Positions 6,201 through 8,576 of a stretch of 8,576 nucleotides of DNA are shown here, piece by piece. The notes beneath the pieces were generated by a model that was not told where the DNA came from, did no database searches, and saw only the letters and a program-made list of their open reading frames with translations. Origin of the DNA: CAZFBR01 sp035353495 [NCBI: uncultured bacterium] (GTDB lineage: Bacteria > DAOPZR01). The stretch is from positions 1 to 8,576 of the forward strand of contig CAZFBR010000117.1 of assembly GCA_964517215.1 (NCBI GenBank), written 5' to 3'. The translations under genes were made by a program, and so were the position numbers. The number at the start of each line of letters is the position of its first letter. The stretch's first letter is position 1.

Positions 6201-8576
6201 CACTGCCGGCGGGGCGGCCGGCGACGGCCTGCTCATGGTTGGTGGCGGTGAATCGCTGGCCGCACGCTATCAGGATGCGGCGTACGCGACGGACAGTGCC
6301 GGGGCGGCGGGAAGCATGCGCATCATGCCGACCCCGTCGGCAATGCTGCTGGCCGATACGGTATGCCAGGGGGCTGCCTGGCAGATTGCCGTTGTCGATA
6401 CTGACCGCAACCGGCATCCGCGCTACCCCGATACGCTGACGGTGAGCGTCAGTTCGGCCGCGACCGGTGATACCGAACTGGTGGTGCTGACCGAAACCGC
6501 GGATACCAGCGGCTGGTTCAGCGGCAGCGGGACCTGGCTCAGCGACACCACGGGCGGCGGCGCCCACAGCGGGCTGCTGCTCATCGCTATCGGCGACAGT
6601 GTCCGGGTGCAATACGCTGATACGCCCACCGCCAACGACAGCACGGATGCGGTTGCCCTCACCACGGAAGCGCAGAAGAACGGCTGGGCGGCAACGGACA
6701 GTGCCGTGTATGCGCTCAATGCCACCGGGTACATCACCGTGGGCGATAGCGACGCCAATTTCCATCCGCTCGTGGCAGAGACGGTTACGGTCACCATCTG
6801 GTGCGCGGCCACCGCTGACAGCGAAACGCTGATCATTACCGAAGTGCTGCCGGCGGCGGAACGGTTCCGCGGCGGCATCCGGCTCAGTGATACCGACGGA
6901 GCGGCGGTGCAGGACGGCATCCTTGTCGCCGGTGCGGGCGATACCGTCTGTTTCCGCTATGTTGACGCCAAAACCTTCGCGGATTCTGCAGTGGCGGTCG
7001 CGGTTACCGCGGAGTATTTCACGCCGGCGCGGCTGGTCTGTACGCTCGATTCGTTCGCTGCGTGTGAGACCGTTACGGTAGTACTGACCGATACCAACGC
7101 CAATCGCCGTCCGACCCGGCGGGACACCGTGACCGTGACGCTGTCTGTCGCGGGGACTGGCGACACGGAACTGCTCACGCTGCTGGAAACCACGGAGACG
7201 AGTGCGCGCTTCACCGGCGGGGTGCTGCTGTCGGATACGACCGGCGGCATGGCCAATGACGGCTGGCTGCTGTGCGGCCGGGCCGACAGCATCGCCGCCG
7301 CGTATGCTGATGCGCGCGACGCGCACGACAGCGCCGTCGCCCAGGCGCGGCTGCGCCCGACCCCGACTGCCGGCTGGCTGACCATCAGCGACAGCCAGCC
7401 GTACCAGGATTCGGTCTGGACCATCGTGGTCGGCGACAGCGACGCCAACTGCCGGCCGCGTGGCGCCGATACCGTCGCCGTCATTCTGGCGTGTCCCGCG
7501 ACGGGTGACAGTGAAACCGTCATGGCGCTCGAAACGGGCGACACCGCCGCGCGGTTCAGTGCGGTCGTCGCCTTCATTTCCGACACTGCCGGCGGGGTGG
7601 CCGGTGACGGCTTGCTGCTGGCCGGGCGCAACGACACCGTGACGGTCTGGTATGCCGATCCCGACGACGGCGACAGCGCGGGCGCCATGCTCACGGTGTA
7701 CGAACGGCGGAAGACCGCATGGAGCATGACGGACAACCCGCAGATGGCGGTGGGCGGGCAGGCGATGGTTGTTGTTGGTGATTCCGACGCCAATGAAGAT
7801 CCGCTGGTGCCGGATACGCTCGTGGTGACGCTTGAGAGCATGGGCACCGGTGACAGTGAAACCCTGACCTGCACCGAATCGGGTCCGCGCAGCGAGCGGT
7901 TCGTTGCCTATGTCCCGGTTAGCGATACCGCGGGCGCCGGGGCGAATGACGGCATCCTCATGGCCCGGTCGCGCGACACGGTAACGCAGCGATATCAGGA
8001 TGCGGATAACAGCAGCGACAGCTGTCTGCTGGTCTTTACTGTGTTGCCGGTTCCATCGGTGTCGTTCATATTCCTCAGCAGCACGGGTGTGGTGGCGGGC
8101 GACAGCATCGGCATTACCGTTGCCGATACCGACGCCAACGCCGATCCGCGGGTGCGCGATACGCTGGCGGTTACGATTTACGACAACGAGACCGCAGACA
8201 CGGAAATCGTGCTCCTCACCGAGACCACGGACACCTCGGCCCGTTTTGCCGGCAGCTGCCCGGTGTCCGACACTGCGGGGGGCGGAGTGGCTGACGGGAT
8301 CCTGCTCGCGGGCCAGGGCGACAGTATCAGCGTGCGCTATTGCGAGCCGGAAACGGCGGGCGACAGCAGCAGCGCCGCCTGCACGGTCATCCGTACCGCC
8401 AGCCAGCTGACCCTGACGGCAGAGACCGCCACCATCGGCGGCGCCCTGGCACTTGCCGTGCAGGACCCTGATGGCAACCGCGATCCGCGCGCCATGGACA
8501 CGCGCACAGCCACGCTCTGCTGCCTGCGCACCGCCGACACCAAGCTCTCGGCGTTCGACTCCCACACGTTCGAGGG
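193..8576 (+). CDS. Giant secreted Asp/Thr-rich tandem-repeat surface protein (5' part, open at right edge)
   Basis: One frame stays open from ATG 193 to the window edge (2,794 full codons plus 2 bases), and its translation shows ordered modules throughout. Residues 1 to ~28 are a signal peptide. Residues ~29-527 are an unclassified beta-rich region. Residues ~528-723 are two Fn3/Ig-like modules. From ~724 onward there are tandem units of ~115-123 residues carrying DxDxN..P...DT, then DTE..xLTETxDTSGxF, then LSDT.GG..NDG.LLAG.GDTV and YAD. The codon before ATG 193 is an in-frame TAA, so this is the earliest possible ATG; it also gives a complete signal peptide, whereas ATG 250 or 253 would remove its hydrophobic core. 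No Shine-Dalgarno lies directly upstream. Lysine is almost absent (10 residues). The protein is probably exported across the inner membrane and displayed or released, acting as an adhesin, stalk or matrix protein; that role is inferred from architecture. No catalytic motif was recognised. The C-terminus, where an anchor or secretion signal would sit, is missing. Confidence 0.93.
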   Translation, partial: MSIDVHRHCRVVLTAILFCMMAGPVTAASTFSFSDTFSLKLYRGTDTTPGTEVRTLYPGETMTVLAMGAVFDPDSATFEQLKFIDRVQFFFIYGALADSGSASNTRHKMSITGVQSAAQGDWTIDTAAEAGSWQVYNTLCTLPPNSSSDRTWTIISCVFTPGRLATYATGAADDSWTIAVYGCDKNGNNLAGGRTYLDTQSLACAFAASVTPAATTLQFDTGTAAAHLDLRPRLPADSLPLTVIANADYDIWMRTDSLAGCAGNDTLWFSPMSRTFLTISDAAGDTALAARALTGVWRGWSPLRGYAAMQDSSGLGDTWNLHWWLDYPDSGGFDRFSARTQLWIARRGAGDTMTGSDSCILTVAGATRRLQASDLVLNSLTDTWLSPADSTAVVLDLQVPGDWGAATTLRGLRLHNVAATAIGGDDIDTIALWRDGGAAGWQGSGSDSFCGCLYDLGGGVRGNDTLAVPVPAGGVRLFAVMQLSATARGDSDFLTLVPVDGLRLGVNRGPADTGCWRPDDTRLRMDFTPPVPPTGLIPPAGIDTAAARPPLSWNAAGDTQSGLAQYLVQFDTNAAFTSPRTETTAATNLTPAVDLYSCTWYWRVLARDAVGNAAASATAWLRVDTVPPTVPVLTSPAAGAELCDTHPLLQYSATDAITGVAAYRVQLDTVATFTSPLTYDTSAVVMQVDAQLSYDTWYWRVRATDTLGNQSNWSATRALVVTDTVSIRLLAGGADTTVVQAGTLLELVVLARAANRSATAVDALVVTGSSARTGDTCRLVVQESGVNTATFSFTGLLLSDSYAGADSVAMVAVGDVLTVQHSNGSAAVTLARRMTAGSVRLTDAAFADTTGCRLPGPLYVEVQDSDRNFNPHLRDSFTVSMYNAVRADTEVALVTETGDTSCVFRSIGLPVSDTHGSAVNDGWLLAAGRDTVSARYTDTGSGETAEESVVAWRVPSTCTVRLTTAGFADTTLVYAGTAVYAEIGDGDANRDPRQRDTVTLAWGTGTDSEDTLAVETTDTSGLFRLTAGLFVTARAAGASAVNDGNLYLPAPAMLSLRYADPTTAGDSGTDSASSQWTAAMAAITSSAYADTSMAYAPGRLHLQVTDGNANGRRNVADTVLVTVATLVNGDSELVVAGETGDSTGIFRATFWLSDTYGRAWASGILMAEIRDTVTLAYADPYDAGDTKFDSVPLRRYPANGSLQFVTETLADTTTVYVPRLLRVQVTAPDNNQSSLLADTIWVTLANSRRGETETLLLTETTDTSGLFRSVSLPTSDTCAVAAGDSLMVVGVGDAVFFTYADPLDAADRRGDTVTGVRRITAADTMRFVTAMLTDTALLFTGDSVSLELADADRNYDPQRPDTVTIPVWNVRRGDTEWLTLTETTDTSGLFRVINGRTVSAFAGFADNDGFLISGDLDTLQLVYVDSGAQPATDTLIAHVREEQALAWLVNGDSVSSETFAIGGRLYVRLTEYDGNRDPYVSETVAVQVTWRGGNDTETIIARENGNASWTFYGTTGMPVSDDTGWAQAQANGILLASDSGLLELVYRDATCLADSAVAFAAARAETGVVALIDEHGADTPAFYLGRHVYCRIVDLDENDHPFLADTIAVTLSSGRDTEYVTLTETAPANGRFAFPEDQFITIAQRMGGQVDDGILWAQSGDTITLRYSDPDGNERPAMYARVLATAGIIWSSDSVGIAIDTTVPGYCVYPWLSDYDGNSCDTAPDTVAVMYLSPARGDTEYVVLTETGDSTGMFGHGSETVFVSWSAAAAAAPDNGLLYACVGDTIWLKLSNREESIDTASDAVRVVAYRGALVITDTTAAVTTLLAFGDSLDARLYNPEGNLSPLAADVLTVTVTCTATQDTEVMLLRETGLTSALFRSVNGGLPLSIVAPLTVGDGVLLATDSGALLVTFDDSATSNEVVTAAATVCHHPAAAAAGAADSGSAGGVWTVWVQDSNANRHPLQAETVTVQVWSQTSHDTETVILTETNDTSGIFAGYARLSDTAGGAAGDGLLMVGGGESLAARYQDAAYATDSAGAAGSMRIMPTPSAMLLADTVCQGAAWQIAVVDTDRNRHPRYPDTLTVSVSSAATGDTELVVLTETADTSGWFSGSGTWLSDTTGGGAHSGLLLIAIGDSVRVQYADTPTANDSTDAVALTTEAQKNGWAATDSAVYALNATGYITVGDSDANFHPLVAETVTVTIWCAATADSETLIITEVLPAAERFRGGIRLSDTDGAAVQDGILVAGAGDTVCFRYVDAKTFADSAVAVAVTAEYFTPARLVCTLDSFAACETVTVVLTDTNANRRPTRRDTVTVTLSVAGTGDTELLTLLETTETSARFTGGVLLSDTTGGMANDGWLLCGRADSIAAAYADARDAHDSAVAQARLRPTPTAGWLTISDSQPYQDSVWTIVVGDSDANCRPRGADTVAVILACPATGDSETVMALETGDTAARFSAVVAFISDTAGGVAGDGLLLAGRNDTVTVWYADPDDGDSAGAMLTVYERRKTAWSMTDNPQMAVGGQAMVVVGDSDANEDPLVPDTLVVTLESMGTGDSETLTCTESGPRSERFVAYVPVSDTAGAGANDGILMARSRDTVTQRYQDADNSSDSCLLVFTVLPVPSVSFIFLSSTGVVAGDSIGITVADTDANADPRVRDTLAVTIYDNETADTEIVLLTETTDTSARFAGSCPVSDTAGGGVADGILLAGQGDSISVRYCEPETAGDSSSAACTVIRTASQLTLTAETATIGGALALAVQDPDGNRDPRAMDTRTATLCCLRTADTKLSAFDSHTFE
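277..1773 (+). other. N-terminal extracellular region of the giant protein, beta-rich, unclassified
   Basis: This covers residues ~29-527, between the signal peptide and the first Fn3-like module. It has alternating hydrophobic/polar stretches typical of beta-sandwich domains and no recognisable enzyme motif. Three sub-regions can be seen. The first (~29-225) contains FSDTFSLKLYRG and several cysteines. The second (~230-345) contains NADYDIWM (246-253) and WNLHWWLDYP (319-328), which looks like an Ig-like fold. The third (~370-520) contains DDIDTIALWRDGG (425-437), and resembles the L-x-L-x-N...DI..v.LwrD pattern seen in secreted modular proteins of several candidate phyla. That last resemblance is from memory and unverified. 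The region lacks the DxDxN repeat and is less Asp-Thr-dense than the array, so it may be the functional head of the protein. Confidence 0.6.
1774..2361 (+). other. Two tandem fibronectin-III/Ig-like modules in the giant protein
   Basis: Residues ~528-723 contain two matching modules. Each opens with a Pro-rich linker (PPVPPTG near 530; DTVPPTVPVL at 624). Each continues with an L.W/LQY strand and a Y.VQ(F/L)DT...FTSP strand, and ends with WYWRV followed by AxDxxGN. The WYWRV motifs start at residues 600 and 697, so the module repeat is 97 residues, a normal Fn3 length. The Y.VQ.D...F.SP ... YYWRV.A.D..GN pattern is well known from bacterial extracellular Fn3-like modules, which usually act as spacers or carbohydrate/protein-contact domains. 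Here they separate the N-terminal region from the repeat array. Confidence 0.82.
2362..6012 (+). repeat. Tandem protein repeats, long register (units ~121-123 residues)
   Basis: These are coding repeats inside the giant gene. A degenerate leading unit (residues ~724-860) lacks the DxDxN motif but keeps a G-D-T-C..L.V.E-S strand and a G-L-L-L-S-D motif. Then come nine units with anchor positions (first residue of DxDxN or its equivalent) at residues 864, 985, 1106, 1227, 1350, 1471, 1594, 1714 and 1838. Spacings are 121, 121, 121, 123, 121, 123, 120 and 124. Each unit reads DxDxN..P...DT, then DTE...LTET.DTSG.F(R), then a variable NDG(W/I/L)L stretch, DTV...Y.D, then a ~45-residue linker. Protein similarity is clear while the DNA has mostly diverged, so this is an old duplication series. 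Unit 4 (APDNN), unit 6 (EYDGN) and unit 9 (NPEGN) have altered anchors. Confidence 0.88.
6013..8576 (+). repeat. Tandem protein repeats, short register (units ~115 residues), array continues past the window
   Basis: Anchors (first residue of DxDxN) lie at residues 1955, 2069, 2185, 2300, 2415, 2530, 2645 and 2758, with spacings 114, 116, 115, 115, 115, 115 and 113. The anchor is usually D(S/T)(D/N)(A/R)N. Units carry LSDT(A/T)GG...(N/G)DG(L/I)LLAG.GD(T/S)(V/I) more regularly than the first group. The shared core has almost the same length as in the long-register units, and most of the length difference is in the linker before the next anchor. Some DNA segments remain very similar, for example 6199-6237 and 7582-7620 (34 of 39 bases by eye), suggesting younger duplications or gene conversion than in the first block. 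The last partial unit, from residue 2758, departs from consensus after its DT (vicinal Cys-Cys, no ETxDTSG). Confidence 0.88.

Noticed and set aside
5334-6236. - strand 300-codon open frame, Ser/Val-rich
   Set aside because: It is a shadow of the repeat array: the reverse complement of recurrent GAT-ACC/GAC-ACG codons gives recurrent Val-Ser. It has no independent start signal, and the sense frame explains the conservation.
5935-8565. Long open frame on the - strand (876 codons) opposite the short-register repeats
   Set aside because: Its codons are exactly aligned with the sense codons, so its stops would require sense TTA, CTA or TCA, which the GC-rich sense gene avoids; it closes at a sense TCA at 5935-5937. 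The antisense product is an Arg/Gly/Ala-rich mirror of the repeat with no recognisable fold, while the + frame shows a clear modular protein.
2362-8576. CRISPR or DNA-level satellite array
   Set aside because: Periodicity is about 345-370 bases, in frame, with protein conservation exceeding DNA conservation. There are no short identical repeats with unique spacers.

Overview
The window is almost entirely one reading frame: the 5' part of a giant secreted repeat protein on the + strand. It opens at ATG 193 and is still open at base 8576, giving 2,794 codons with no stop. The first ~190 bases are an AT-richer upstream region (about 40% GC by eye over bases 1-180). The frame after about base 250 is strongly GC-rich, with mostly G/C third positions. 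No RNA gene, mobile element or CRISPR array was seen.

Layout. Bases 1-114 may hold the last 37 codons of an upstream gene (weak). Bases 112-120 form a perfect extended -10 element (TGATATAAT). A Shine-Dalgarno-like GGGGAG (143-148) precedes a 14-codon ORF (158-202), which overlaps the start of the large gene by 10 bases. The large gene has no Shine-Dalgarno of its own, so translational coupling is a possibility. The large protein then reads, in order: a Sec-type signal peptide (residues 1 to ~28); an unclassified beta-rich N-terminal region (~29-527); two fibronectin-III/Ig-like modules (~528-723), each with a WYWRV motif; and a long tandem array (~724 to the window edge). The array has one degenerate leading unit, 16 units anchored on a DxDxN..P...DT motif or a degenerate version of it, and a further partial unit that runs off the edge.

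The array has two length registers. Anchor-to-anchor spacing is 120-124 residues for the first part and 113-117 for the second. The switch falls in an Ala/Gly-rich linker at about residues 1930-1947. The array is rich in Asp-Thr, written very often as GATACC, and extremely poor in lysine (10 in 2,794 codons by my count).

Organism. The signal peptide, high GC, Fn3-like modules and Asp/Thr-rich repeats suggest a bacterium. The style recalls giant surface proteins of poorly cultured, mostly environmental Gram-negative or candidate phyla, but no marker here fixes the taxon. The likely role, by inference only, is an extracellular or cell-surface stalk or adhesin. The anchoring or export signal expected at the C-terminus lies outside the window, so the secretion route and attachment are unknown.
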